Positions 1-7,610 of a stretch of 64,000 bases of DNA are shown here, one piece after another. The stretch's first letter is position 1. Every line of letters starts with the position of its first letter. The translations under genes and the position numbers were made by a program. Origin of the DNA: Candidatus Gastranaerophilales bacterium (GTDB taxonomy: Bacteria; Cyanobacteriota; Vampirovibrionia; Gastranaerophilales; Gastranaerophilaceae); contig CALUXW010000005.1 in NCBI GenBank assembly GCA_944324865.1, forward strand, positions 16,509 to 80,508, read 5' to 3'. A model generated the notes under the pieces. The model was not told where the DNA came from, ran no database searches, and worked only from the letters and a program-made list of their open reading frames with translations.

Positions 1-4
1 GAAT

Positions 5-856
5 TTGCAAATATTATCTGAATATTTAGATTATTTAGAAATAGAAAAAGGATTGGCTCAAAATACTCTTGATGCATATAGAAGAGATTTGGAAGATTTT
101 TTTGACTTTTGCGGAAATATAGAAGTTAATGAAATTCAAAGAAATAAAATAAACAATTATGTCAGAAATCTTCATGAAAAACATTTTTACCCTACAAGTA
201 TAATGAGAAAAATAGCATCAATACGAGGGTTTTTTAAATGGGCTTGTACAAACGGTATTTTAAAGATAAATCCTGCACTTACACTTGAACAACCAAAAGT
301 TCCTCAAAGATTGCCAAAAGTTATGACAATTGAAGAAATTAATAATCTTTTGAACCAAAACCTGAATAAACAGCAAAGAGTGATTGTAGAACTCTTGTAT
401 GGCTGTGGTTTGAGGGTTTCGGAATTGGTTAATTTAAAAATAACGGATTATGACTTGAAGGGAAAATTTTTAGAATGCACAGGAAAGGGTTCAAAAGACA
501 GAATTGTGCCATTAGGGAAAAAAGCAATAGAAGCAATAAAAAATTATTTACCTGAACGAGATTACCTAACAACGAAATACAACCTTCAAACCAAAACATT
601 ATTAATCAATGAAAAAGGAAAAAAAATAAATAGACAAGAGGTCTATACATTTATCCATGAACAGGGCAAACGACTCCATAAATCTATATCTCCTCACACT
701 CTTCGACATTCCTTTGCAACCCATTTGATAGAAAACGGTGCCGATTTAAGAGTGGTACAAGAACTTTTGGGGCATAGTAATGTATCAACAACACAACTCT
801 ACACTCATATAAGCAAAAAGCGATTAAAAGAAGTCTATTTTGCGATAAACGGGTAA
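5..856 (+). CDS. Tyrosine recombinase, XerC/XerD type (5' end near window edge)
   Basis: Site-specific tyrosine recombinase, probably one of the XerC/XerD pair that resolves chromosome dimers at dif. It has an N-terminal SAM-like core-binding domain (about residues 1-90) and a full catalytic domain with R137, K161, H231-x-x-R234, H257 and nucleophile Y266. The length of 283 residues is slightly short for Xer. The frame is open to the window edge and the first available start is a TTG, so the true start may lie a few codons upstream of the window. A second Xer lies at 18173-19087 and shares the segment RHSFATHLIENGADLRVV, consistent with a XerC/XerD pair. Which is C and which is D cannot be decided here. 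Confidence 0.9.
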   Translation: MQILSEYLDYLEIEKGLAQNTLDAYRRDLEDFFDFCGNIEVNEIQRNKINNYVRNLHEKHFYPTSIMRKIASIRGFFKWACTNGILKINPALTLEQPKVPQRLPKVMTIEEINNLLNQNLNKQQRVIVELLYGCGLRVSELVNLKITDYDLKGKFLECTGKGSKDRIVPLGKKAIEAIKNYLPERDYLTTKYNLQTKTLLINEKGKKINRQEVYTFIHEQGKRLHKSISPHTLRHSFATHLIENGADLRVVQELLGHSNVSTTQLYTHISKKRLKEVYFAING

Positions 857-865
857 TATTAAAAG

Positions 866-1069
866 TTAATCTTTAACTTCTTCTAAAATATCAAGTACAC
901 TGCATCCAAAAAACTTAGCAATTTTTTCTAAAGTACTCAACTTTAAATCAACATGTTCCCCTCTGGTTAATTTTGTAATTGTTGTAGTACTCAGACCGGA
1001 CATACTTGCAAGCTCTTTATTCGTATATCTTTTTTTCCATTTGACATTATAAAGATTAACAATAACCAT
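866..1069 (-). CDS. Small XRE/Cro-type HTH regulator
   Basis: This 67-residue protein is essentially one helix-turn-helix domain of the Cro/C1 family. The recognition region ELASMSGLSTTTITKL (about residues 19-34) is followed by the family tail STLEKIAKFFGCSVLDIL. It probably binds DNA as a dimer. It converges on the upstream recombinase with a 9-base gap and is transcribed away from der. The start ATG follows a TATAAT box at 1076-1081 (- strand) by exactly six bases and has no Shine-Dalgarno sequence, so the mRNA is probably leaderless. The target is unknown; autoregulation is the usual guess for this class. Confidence 0.8.
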   Translation of the reverse strand: MVIVNLYNVKWKKRYTNKELASMSGLSTTTITKLTRGEHVDLKLSTLEKIAKFFGCSVLDILEEVKD

Positions 1070-1271
1070 AACAACATTATAATTTATGTAATTACAACAG
1101 TCTTTTATCAGTTGATAATACTATAAAATTATACAACAATACGATTTTTGAAACAATTAGTAATAACCAAAAATATGGAAAGTAAAAACAATAAATGCCC
1201 AAATAACAGTTCAAAAATTAAAACATTCATTAAATGATTTACAAGTTTAATTTCTTTTACTTTTTTCATGA

Positions 1272-1277
1272 TATAAT
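1272..1277 (+). promoter_or_regulatory. -10 box of der, leaderless architecture
   Basis: An extended -10 (TGATATAAT, hexamer TATAAT at 1272-1277) ends six bases before the der ATG at 1284, and no Shine-Dalgarno sequence lies between. Transcription starting at the usual distance would begin on the A of the ATG. No good -35 hexamer is visible. Confidence 0.55.
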
Positions 1278-1283
1278 TCCTTT

Positions 1284-2615
1284 ATGAGAAAACCAGTTGT
1301 AGCAATAGTCGGACGCCCAAATGTAGGCAAATCAACTTTTGTAAACCGTCTTGTAGGATCAAGAAATTCTATAGTAGATGATTTACCGGGGGTAACTCGT
1401 GATAGAATTTATTTTGATGTCGAATGGCAAAACAAAGAATTTACTGTAATCGATACAGGCGGGATAATTCCGGGTGATGAAGATGAAATTATGATATCTA
1501 TTTTTGATCAAGCAAAAATTGCTTGTGAAGAAGCAGATAAAATAATTTTTATTGTAGACGGAAAAGAGGGTGTAAACCCTGTTGATTATGATATTGCAAA
1601 TATATTAAGGCAATCTAAAAAACCGATTTTTCTTGCCGTAAACAAATCGGACAATCCGGAATCATTAATGATGGTTAATGATTTTTATTCTCTGGCTATT
1701 GGTGATCCAATCGGAATATCAGCACTTCACGGCTCAGGTGGTGTTGGTGATTTACTGGATTTAGTGACGGAGGATTTTTCGAGAGAAACGGAACAAAAAG
1801 ATGAAAGCACAATAAGAATTGCAATAGTCGGCCGTCCAAATGCCGGAAAATCTTCTATAGTAAATGCTTTATTAAACGAAAACAGAGTAATAGTTTCAGA
1901 CATTTCTGGAACAACTCGAGATAGTATTGACAGTACAGTTACTTATAATAACAGAGAATTTGTAATAGTTGATACAGCAGGAATAAGGAAAAAATCAAAA
2001 GTTGACTGGGGTGTAGAAAAATTTGCCGTAGACAGAGCAATTCGCTCAATAAGGGATTGCGATGTTGCACTTCTTGTAATAGATGCAACTCAAGGAATTT
2101 CTGATCAGGATAAAAAAATTGCATCAATAATTACAGAAGCAGGAAAAGGTTTGATAATTGCGATAAATAAATGGGATTTAGTAGAAGATAAAAAATCGAA
2201 TACCATAAATGTTTATAATAAAAAACTTTCAAATGATATTCCATTTTTAGAATACGCACCAAAAATATATATCTCAGCAGTTACGAAACAGCGTCTTCAT
2301 CAAATTTATACAGAAGCGGAAAAAGTTTACGAACAATGCACCAAAAGAATATCAACAGGCTTGTTGAATAAAATAATTAAAGAAGCATACATGCTTAACC
2401 CACCAGCATCATCGAAAGGTAAACGATTAAAAATTATGTATGTTACACAAACAGGTATTCAACCGCCACATATTGTTATTTTTGCAAACAATGCGGATTT
2501 AATGAAAGATCATTACAAGCGTTATATAGAAAACAAACTTCGTGAAGCTTTTGGTTTCTTTGGAACACCAATCAAACTTTCAGTGAGAGAAAGATCAGAT
2601 AAAGATAAAAAATAA
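1284..2615 (+). CDS. der: Ribosome-assembly GTPase Der (EngA)
   Basis: Essential double-GTPase that acts in maturation of the 50S ribosomal subunit. Two tandem Era-like G domains are visible: the first P-loop GRPNVGKS is at residues 10-17 with G3 DTGG and G4 NKSD, and the second, GRPNAGKSS, is near residue 185 with DTAG and NKWD. A C-terminal KH-like domain follows, ending FGFFGTPIKLSVR. The length of 443 residues is typical. The gene stands alone with its own promoter and ends in a strong terminator. The ATG at 1284 is the only sensible start because the P-loop begins ten residues later. Identification is secure. Confidence 0.97.
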   Translation: MRKPVVAIVGRPNVGKSTFVNRLVGSRNSIVDDLPGVTRDRIYFDVEWQNKEFTVIDTGGIIPGDEDEIMISIFDQAKIACEEADKIIFIVDGKEGVNPVDYDIANILRQSKKPIFLAVNKSDNPESLMMVNDFYSLAIGDPIGISALHGSGGVGDLLDLVTEDFSRETEQKDESTIRIAIVGRPNAGKSSIVNALLNENRVIVSDISGTTRDSIDSTVTYNNREFVIVDTAGIRKKSKVDWGVEKFAVDRAIRSIRDCDVALLVIDATQGISDQDKKIASIITEAGKGLIIAINKWDLVEDKKSNTINVYNKKLSNDIPFLEYAPKIYISAVTKQRLHQIYTEAEKVYEQCTKRISTGLLNKIIKEAYMLNPPASSKGKRLKIMYVTQTGIQPPHIVIFANNADLMKDHYKRYIENKLREAFGFFGTPIKLSVRERSDKDKK

Positions 2616-2644
2616 AAAAGAGGATTTTTTTAATCCTCTTTTTT
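2614..2644. terminator. Bidirectional rho-independent terminator
   Basis: A perfect 13-bp inverted repeat (arms 2614-2626 and 2632-2644, AAAAAAGAGGATT and its complement) encloses a five-T loop. The A-rich and T-rich arm ends supply a U-tract on both strands, so it can end der (+) and the small gene at 2650-2940 (-). Confidence 0.85.
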
Positions 2645-2649
2645 ATAAT

Positions 2650-2940
2650 CTAAAATTTACTTACAAAACATAAAACGTCATCAAATAAATTTTTAATCGG
2701 TTCAGTTACATCATATGCAAGAATTTTTCTAACATATTCAAGTTTTTCTTCAAACGTTAATGTATGACGTTGTTCTTCCGGAATTTCTGCAATAATTTGC
2801 TCAATCTTGCTTTCATCAATGATAATTTCATACTTTTTCAACAATTCTTCTGACAACATGATTGTTTCACATACATCATTGATGGGGGTGATTTTGGAAT
2901 AATCAATTTCCAAATCGTTGGGGTTGCTTAATTCATTCAT
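2650..2940 (-). CDS. Small acidic hypothetical protein, shared tail motif
   Basis: This 96-residue acidic protein has no recognised domain. A Shine-Dalgarno AAGGAG lies seven bases before the ATG, which supports translation. Its last 20 residues (DVTEPIKNLFDDVLCFVSKF) match the end of the neighbouring upstream protein (2969-3331) at most hydrophobic and Asp positions, so the two share a C-terminal module. It is probably cotranscribed after that gene, with a 28-base gap, and ends at the shared terminator behind der. No membrane segment or signal peptide is visible. Function unknown. Confidence 0.7.
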   Translation of the reverse strand: MNELSNPNDLEIDYSKITPINDVCETIMLSEELLKKYEIIIDESKIEQIIAEIPEEQRHTLTFEEKLEYVRKILAYDVTEPIKNLFDDVLCFVSKF

Positions 2941-2968
2941 CTTTCTACTCCTTATGATTTAAAACTTT

Positions 2969-3331
2969 TTAAATAAACGCTTCTGAGACAAAACCTGCCA
3001 TTTCATCAAACATTTTCTCAAGCGGTTTTGTAATATCTATAATCGCCTCTTGTTGAATATTTGAAACAGTATCTTCAAAAGATCTTTTTGGTGGTTTAAC
3101 GGCAATTGATTCAAATTTGCCGGATTCTAACTGCTCTAACAAATCCCTTGAAAAATCGCTAGTGTTCCTTAGAGAAGATAAAATAGCACAATCTATTTTA
3201 AACAAGTCTGCCGAACTCAATTCACTGCTAAGCATTCTCTCCATTTTGTCAATGTCATTAATGTCTTTCAAAATGCCATTGGCAATTGTGTTACAGTCTG
3301 TGACCATAACATTATCAGTTTTTGAATTCAT
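2969..3331 (-). CDS. Small hypothetical protein, shared tail motif
   Basis: This 120-residue protein is rich in Ser, Asp and Glu, is predicted helical and has no signal peptide. A Shine-Dalgarno GGAGGT lies eight bases before the ATG. The end, DITKPLEKMFDEMAGFVSEA, parallels that of the next gene (2650-2940), with pattern D-[IV]-T-x-P-[LI]-x-x-[ML]-F-D and then FVS. The two genes appear to form a two-gene operon of diverged paralogues sharing a C-terminal amphipathic helix. The 293 bases upstream hold only an AT-rich stretch and a small hairpin near 3498-3523. Function not recognised. Confidence 0.7.
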   Translation of the reverse strand: MNSKTDNVMVTDCNTIANGILKDINDIDKMERMLSSELSSADLFKIDCAILSSLRNTSDFSRDLLEQLESGKFESIAVKPPKRSFEDTVSNIQQEAIIDITKPLEKMFDEMAGFVSEAFI

Positions 3332-3624
3332 TAAAAATTTACCTCCAATTAACTATTGCTCTGTCCGTAATTTTTATCTCGGTAAATTTATAGAAAATCT
3401 TTAATAAAAAAAATGAATTGTTAAATTATGTTTACAAAAACATGAAAAAACAGACATAAAAAGGGTTTTTATCAAAATTCGTTGTAGCGAAAAAGAAAGT
3501 CTCGTCATTTGACAAGACTTATAAATATACATTTACCCCACACTTTTTATAACATGAAAAAAATGTTTTGTCAACATGTTTAGAAAAAAATTTTTTTAAT
3601 AAGAAATTTAAAAATAAAAAACAT

Positions 3625-4263
3625 TTAATGAGCTTCTTTTAAAACAACAATAGTATCTTCTATTTCTGTTTTTAAGTATTCAAGCTGCTGGTCTATAACA
3701 TTGTCATTATACAAATATCCGGCTCCTGTATAGGCCAAATATGGTCTGTATTTTTCAGCTTCTGCCCTTAATGTTGCTACAGATTGCGTGTGGACAGACA
3801 GTTCCAATAACTTTTGGAAAGATATGTAACTGCTTTCCGGTGTGTTTTGATATTTGTTTCGCAAGTATTCGACAGTTTTTGTAAAAAAGAATGCTTTTGC
3901 ATTAAAAAGTTGAACATTACATTTATCTTCAATACAGCTTAACAAATTTTCTAATTGCGGTAAAAGCTCATTAATATCGTTTAGATATGGTGAAGTTTTA
4001 TTGTCTTTTAAAATAATATTTACAAAAGCCGGATTGTCTCTTGGTACAGGTTTTATTTCTTCTGCGGAATTAAAGTTTTTTGATTCCTCAAAGAGTGGTT
4101 TAGTTGTTTTGGGTTCGTTAACATTAAAACTCTTTGAAATATCAGGCAAAGTGCCTACATAACCTTTACCTTCATTATTTTGAGTATCCTTTTTAAACCC
4201 CCAACCAAAACAGGTGTTACAGCTAAGTATAAATACAAATAATAAGACGGTAAACTTCCTCAT
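3625..4263 (-). CDS. Secreted hypothetical protein
   Basis: This 212-residue protein has a clear N-terminal signal peptide (positive start MRKF, hydrophobic core, likely cleavage after CFG near residue 20). A Pro/Asn/Lys-rich linker of about 50 residues follows, then a mainly helical domain with a Cys pair (ENLLSCIEDKC) around residues 105-115. No known family is recognised. TATAAT at 4270-4275 (- strand) lies exactly six bases before the ATG and there is no Shine-Dalgarno sequence, so the mRNA is probably leaderless. It lies downstream of another secreted-protein gene on the same strand, but the 68-base gap and own -10 suggest a separate transcript. Confidence 0.7.
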   Translation of the reverse strand: MRKFTVLLFVFILSCNTCFGWGFKKDTQNNEGKGYVGTLPDISKSFNVNEPKTTKPLFEESKNFNSAEEIKPVPRDNPAFVNIILKDNKTSPYLNDINELLPQLENLLSCIEDKCNVQLFNAKAFFFTKTVEYLRNKYQNTPESSYISFQKLLELSVHTQSVATLRAEAEKYRPYLAYTGAGYLYNDNVIDQQLEYLKTEIEDTIVVLKEAH

Positions 4264-4331
4264 ACAACAATTATAATGATTGTTTAATAAAAATCATCCT
4301 ATTTCTGAGTGAATTACTTTTATAATAATTT

Positions 4332-5012
4332 TTATTCTATTACTGAGCCTGTTGCGGGTTCAATTATAGGGGTTTGCGGCATTTGAGCGGGAGTTTCCGG
4401 TTTGTGTTTAAAACCAAATAAATGCCATTTTTTGTGAACAGGACACAGTACATTATTCTGTTCCCCGTAGTACATTTTTTGTCCAAAAGGTCTGAGTTTT
4501 GGGTCACGTTTATAAAAAGCTTTGTTATTCATACAATATTTAATTTCTTTACGTTTCATTTTTGTTACGGTATTGTATTTTGCTTTTTGTTCCGAATTCA
4601 GTATAGATTTAAATTCTTTATCATATTTATCGGCAGTTTTTTGCATTTCTTTTTTTAAATTTTTGATAATATTTTCTTGTTTTTTTACAGCTAATGTGGA
4701 AGCTCCATCATGTTCACACATTTTTGACAAAACATATTCTTCCTGCTGATATTGTTTAAAAAGCTTTCCAAGTTCTTCATAACGTTTTTCATCAATGACA
4801 TCTTTACATTTCTGCTGATCATTAGAAAGATTTAGAACATTGTAAAGCGTAGCTCTTTCATTGTACATTGAAGTCATTAAATCAATACATTTAGTTGTTT
4901 GATTGCATTTACAAGCTTGTTGATTATTTTCCATAACCCCAAGTTCCTGTGCGAAACAAGAAATTCCGCATAAAAACCAACAAAGTAAAGAAACAAACAA
5001 AAATTTATACAT
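4332..5012 (-). CDS. Secreted Spy/CpxP-like helical protein (tentative)
   Basis: This 226-residue protein starts with a signal peptide (MYKFLFVSLLCWFLCG, cleavage near FAQ at residue 22). The mature part is helical and highly charged. It carries a conserved-looking NLSNDQQ and, about 85 residues later, ILNSEQKAKY, which resemble the two LTxxQ motifs of periplasmic Spy/CpxP-type chaperones. A Cys-rich patch (CKCNQTTKC) follows the signal and a Pro-rich tail ends the protein. GGGAGAGG lies upstream of the ATG as Shine-Dalgarno. The Spy-like assignment rests on motif spacing only; a structural comparison could refute it. Confidence 0.6.
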   Translation of the reverse strand: MYKFLFVSLLCWFLCGISCFAQELGVMENNQQACKCNQTTKCIDLMTSMYNERATLYNVLNLSNDQQKCKDVIDEKRYEELGKLFKQYQQEEYVLSKMCEHDGASTLAVKKQENIIKNLKKEMQKTADKYDKEFKSILNSEQKAKYNTVTKMKRKEIKYCMNNKAFYKRDPKLRPFGQKMYYGEQNNVLCPVHKKWHLFGFKHKPETPAQMPQTPIIEPATGSVIE

Positions 5013-5087
5013 TTTTACCTCTCCCTTATGAAAAAAATTATTACATAATAATAGGTTAAAAACAATCTTTTGTAGTACACTCTTTTT

Positions 5088-5450
5088 ATGGAAGAAATGA
5101 ATTTACGAAATTATGCATATATTGGAGATGCAGTATGGGAATTGTACATTCGAGAAAAGACGGTAAAAAAAACAAACAATTCACAAAATTTGCATAAAAT
5201 AACAACAGAAAAAGTAAAAATGGGTTTCCAGGCGGAATTATTGCACAAAATAGAAGATTGTTTAACATCAGAAGAGCAAGAAATTTCTCGTCGGGGCCGT
5301 AATTTACCAATACCAATAGGGCGACGCCAAAATCAAAGCGAATATCGTCAGGCAACAGCCTTTGAGACTTTAATTGGCTGGTGGTATCTGACCAATCCAA
5401 ATAGGTTAGAAGAGATATATAAATTGCTATTACCTGAATTAGGAATATAA
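5088..5450 (+). CDS. mrnC: Mini-ribonuclease III (MrnC)
   Basis: Small RNase III-type nuclease that matures 23S rRNA in Gram-positives and cyanobacteria. It has the RNase III catalytic domain without a dsRNA-binding domain. The signature YIGDAVWEL is at residues 11-19, followed by LHK, the RRGRN motif and YRQATAFETLIGWWYL, which carries the second acidic site. The length of 120 residues is normal. The candidate -10 TACACT (5076-5081) ends six bases before the ATG and no Shine-Dalgarno is seen. The gene is followed by tRNA-Ala about 80 bases on. Confidence 0.95.
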   Translation: MEEMNLRNYAYIGDAVWELYIREKTVKKTNNSQNLHKITTEKVKMGFQAELLHKIEDCLTSEEQEISRRGRNLPIPIGRRQNQSEYRQATAFETLIGWWYLTNPNRLEEIYKLLLPELGI

Positions 5451-5533
5451 AAAAGTAAATAAAGTACTTTACAAAAAAAAATCAGCATGTAGAATAAAAC
5501 TTGTGACAATAAAATAACAACGCAAGAAATTGT

Positions 5534-5609
5534 GGGGGTTTAGCTCAGCTGGTAGAGCACCTGCTTTGCACGCAGGGGGTCAGGAGTTCGAATCTCCTAA
5601 CCTCCACCA
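5534..5609 (+). tRNA. tRNA-Ala (TGC)
   Basis: A complete 76-base cloverleaf: acceptor GGGGGTT pairs with AACCTCC (one G-T), D-stem GCTC/GAGC, anticodon stem CCTGC/GCAGG with loop TTTGCAC (anticodon TGC), T-stem AGGAG/CTCCT with loop TTCGAAT, discriminator A and encoded CCA at 5607-5609. Confidence 0.97.
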
Positions 5610-5610
5610 T

Positions 5611-5644
5611 AAAAGAGACGATGACATTTGTTATCGTCTCTTTT
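5611..5644 (+). terminator. Terminator of the tRNA-Ala transcript
   Basis: Perfect 12-bp inverted repeat AAAAGAGACGAT (5611-5622) with its complement at 5633-5644, a ten-base loop and terminal Ts, starting two bases after the tRNA CCA end. A degenerate copy of its first 20 bases recurs at 5818-5837. Confidence 0.8.
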
Positions 5645-5707
5645 ATTATAAGTGTTAGTATTGATGAGCACTCCTAATGTAGGAAAGTACATATTAAAAG
5701 TTTGAGC

Positions 5708-5796
5708 GACCTGTGAGCAGAGTGCGGAGGATTTTTGCAAAAAGAACGTAAGTTCTTTGAAGTAAAATCCGTAGACACGTTTAACGCGAACAGGTC
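5708..5796 (+). ncRNA. Candidate structured RNA or structured repeat element
   Basis: No reading frame fits here. The stretch can fold into three nested helices: GACCTGT (5708-5714) with ACAGGTC (5790-5796); GGATTTT (5729-5735) with AAAATCC (5764-5770); and a perfect 7-bp hairpin AAAGAAC/GTTCTTT (5741-5747/5752-5758). The hairpin is closed by GTAA, a GNRA tetraloop only on the + strand. It lies between tRNA-Ala and the next convergent gene. It could be a small RNA, a dispersed repeat, or the remnant of a longer tRNA-linked transcript. No family is recognised. Confidence 0.45.
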
Positions 5797-5900
5797 AAGA
5801 CAATCTACTTCTTCTACCAAAAGAGGTGATGACATTTGTTTTTATACAAATATAAAAACCTGAATTTCAAGAGATCATAATTTTTAAGGTTTTAAGAATT

Positions 5901-6206
5901 TTATGCCCCCATGTTTTTCTGCTTAAATTCTTTCACCTGTTTGTTTGCAAGCATTGTCAAACCGGGTTCTACAAATTTGTCGATCACAAATAGTTCTACA
6001 AATTTATCTATCGGCTTAACCATCAGGCCAAGGACAACAAAACCTCCAATGGTTTTTAACATTTTATTTCTAAATATTTGTTTCTCTTGAAACATTTTTA
6101 TTACATGTTTTGCAGCGTCTTCTTTTGCATCTCCGCAATAGCCGGCTGTGCTTAAAAATTCTCGCTCAACCTGTTTAAATTTTTTAAACAGCTTGTCGTT
6201 AACCAA
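5901..6206 (-). CDS. Hypothetical protein starting inside the prepilin 3' end
   Basis: This frame encodes 101 residues. It begins with a TTG that follows GGGGG by about six bases and overlaps the end of the upstream prepilin gene by 55 bases in another frame. A hydrophobic stretch (TIGGFVVLGLMVKPI, about residues 48-62) may be one membrane or amphipathic segment. The composition looks like a real protein rather than a shadow. An in-frame TAG lies just upstream of the TTG, so the frame cannot be extended. It may be an independent small gene, or the rest of a gene joined to a truncated prepilin. Function unknown. Confidence 0.5.
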   Translation of the reverse strand: MVNDKLFKKFKQVEREFLSTAGYCGDAKEDAAKHVIKMFQEKQIFRNKMLKTIGGFVVLGLMVKPIDKFVELFVIDKFVEPGLTMLANKQVKEFKQKNMGA

Positions 6207-6577
6207 GAATTTCCCCCAGAACTATTTTTTGGCCACTTTGCTTCAAGAGCACGAACTTGCGCTGAAGTCTCCGATAATTGAAGCCCCTTAAAATACTTTT
6301 TCAATATTTCTGCAGACTCTCTATCCCTATAAGGGACAAAGTATTCACCTTTCATATTTAAACAAAAAGGTGTTTCATTAAGTCCGACAGCATTATTATC
6401 GTTTATCATACGAATAAATCCTTGCTGCAACAAAGAAACAGTCTGTTCAAGCTGAGTTACTACAACTTTTTTTTGGTGATTTACAACCAACGTAGGCATT
6501 GTAAGAGAAGCAACAACCCCAATAATTCCCAAAGTAACAAGAGTCTCTGCAAGAGTAAAGCCCAAAAATCTTTTCAT
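6152..6577 (-). CDS. Type IV pilin-like prepilin, short (possibly truncated)
   Basis: This 141-residue protein starts MKRFLGFTLAETLVTL: a class III leader with prepilin peptidase site G6-F7 and Glu at +5, then a hydrophobic helix that anchors the subunit in the membrane before assembly. It belongs to the pilus/pseudopilus family. It lies 26 bases behind the paralogue at 6604-7302 and has a GGGAG Shine-Dalgarno, so the two are likely an operon. The globular part is short and its end overlaps another frame at 6152-6206, so the C-terminus may have been lost by recombination or frameshift. Confidence 0.8.
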   Translation of the reverse strand: MKRFLGFTLAETLVTLGIIGVVASLTMPTLVVNHQKKVVVTQLEQTVSLLQQGFIRMINDNNAVGLNETPFCLNMKGEYFVPYRDRESAEILKKYFKGLQLSETSAQVRALEAKWPKNSSGGNSWLTTSCLKNLNRLSENF

Positions 6578-6603
6578 TTAGTAAACTCCCTCAGTATTTC
6601 AAA

Positions 6604-7302
6604 TTAGTAATCCATATTCCAACCATTGCTCAAAAGGTAGCCAAAAGCACCACTATTCGGTCCAGCAGTTTTATCAAAAGCACCTGTTTCTATATAAGTA
6701 GGATCATATATACGTCCATTTGCTAACATTGAAAATGCAAAAAAGTCTCTATTAAATTGGTTTGGCCCCTTAGATCCATTAATATCAACTTCAAAAGAAA
6801 TGACAGTATCCTGCCCCACAACCCCATTATTTGTGTGAGAATCATCCGGATCTCCTCCAGTTACTGTTCCACGTGCAACATCTGCACAAACAGATGTACC
6901 ATTTGCTAAATTTACAACTACTGCACAAGAGTGACTCTGCATATTAACAGGAGTTCTATTACCACTTACAAATCTATAAGTTTTTGCAAAACAACGGTGT
7001 TCTGCATCAGTATAATAACGTCCTTCACAGTCATTTACTACTTTCAAATAGTTATTGAAAAAATATTTAAGTTTTTCTTCATTTTCATTAAAACCAACAA
7101 GAGTTAAATCATCGATTCCCTCATCTGCCATATATTTGGTAATTGCTTGAGAAAATAGGCTTACTGTCCCTTTCAACTGATTTACATATACTTGTTTTTT
7201 GTAGTTAGCTACTAATGTAGGCATTGTCAATGCTGCTACAACTCCGATTATACCTAAAGTAATCAATACTTCCGCCAAAGTAAATCCAAGAAATCTTTTC
7301 AT
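6604..7302 (-). CDS. Type IV pilin-like prepilin
   Basis: This 232-residue protein begins MKRFLGFTLAEVLITLGI, with a prepilin leader cleaved between G6 and F7, Glu5 of the mature form and a single N-terminal hydrophobic helix to about residue 30. The globular domain holds paired Cys (DCEGRYY, HRCFAK, HSCAVV, TSVCAD) and a DINGSKGPNQFNRDFFAF segment typical of pilin-like proteins in which a Ca-binding-like loop precedes the C-terminus. GGGAGAG precedes the ATG. It is exported to the inner membrane and presumably assembled by a type IV pilus or type II-like machine encoded elsewhere. A shorter paralogue follows. Confidence 0.88.
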   Translation of the reverse strand: MKRFLGFTLAEVLITLGIIGVVAALTMPTLVANYKKQVYVNQLKGTVSLFSQAITKYMADEGIDDLTLVGFNENEEKLKYFFNNYLKVVNDCEGRYYTDAEHRCFAKTYRFVSGNRTPVNMQSHSCAVVVNLANGTSVCADVARGTVTGGDPDDSHTNNGVVGQDTVISFEVDINGSKGPNQFNRDFFAFSMLANGRIYDPTYIETGAFDKTAGPNSGAFGYLLSNGWNMDY

Positions 7303-7388
7303 TTGAACTCTCCCTATTATAAAAATGACTCTATATAAAAATTATAACTTATGGCGAATAACTTTGCAACCCTATTAATAAAACTTAG

Positions 7389-7564
7389 AAAGCCCTGTAC
7401 AAATGTGATTTTGTTGCCTGCGTGGTCTCGCAGGTGGGTGAACGCCTCGGATTATCCGTTTCCCACTGGCGATAAAATCGGTGGGTATACTTCACATCCT
7501 GTCAGAGTCAATTCTCCCTTTTAAAATAAATGTAGGAACAAAATAAACATCCGTACAGAGCTTT
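7389..7564 (-). ncRNA. Candidate 6S RNA (ssrS-like)
   Basis: This 176-base stretch folds into a rod on the - strand. The ends (7547-7564 and 7389-7406) pair for 18 bp including G-U pairs. After a small internal loop, eight more pairs form between ATTTTGTT and AACAAAAT. Inside are a large open region, a hairpin on the 3' side (CCTGCG/CGCAGG) and an apical arm with CCCAC-CGAT/ATCG-GTGGG. A closing stem, a bubble with a 3'-side hairpin, a terminal arm and about 180 bases match the general 6S RNA plan, which binds RNA polymerase holoenzyme. A near-consensus promoter sits directly upstream and no ORF competes. The family assignment is inference from fold only. Confidence 0.6.
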
Positions 7565-7567
7565 TAC

Positions 7568-7596
7568 ATTATAACATGTTAAATTGTATTATTCAA
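7568..7596 (-). promoter_or_regulatory. Promoter of the 6S-like RNA
   Basis: On the - strand, TTGAAT (7591-7596) and a perfect TATAAT (7568-7573) are separated by 17 bases. The predicted start at about 7561 falls within the first bases of the long terminal helix of the RNA. This is among the best sigma-70-type promoters visible in the window. Confidence 0.7.
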
Positions 7597-7610
7597 TATT
7601 CAAAGGTTTA

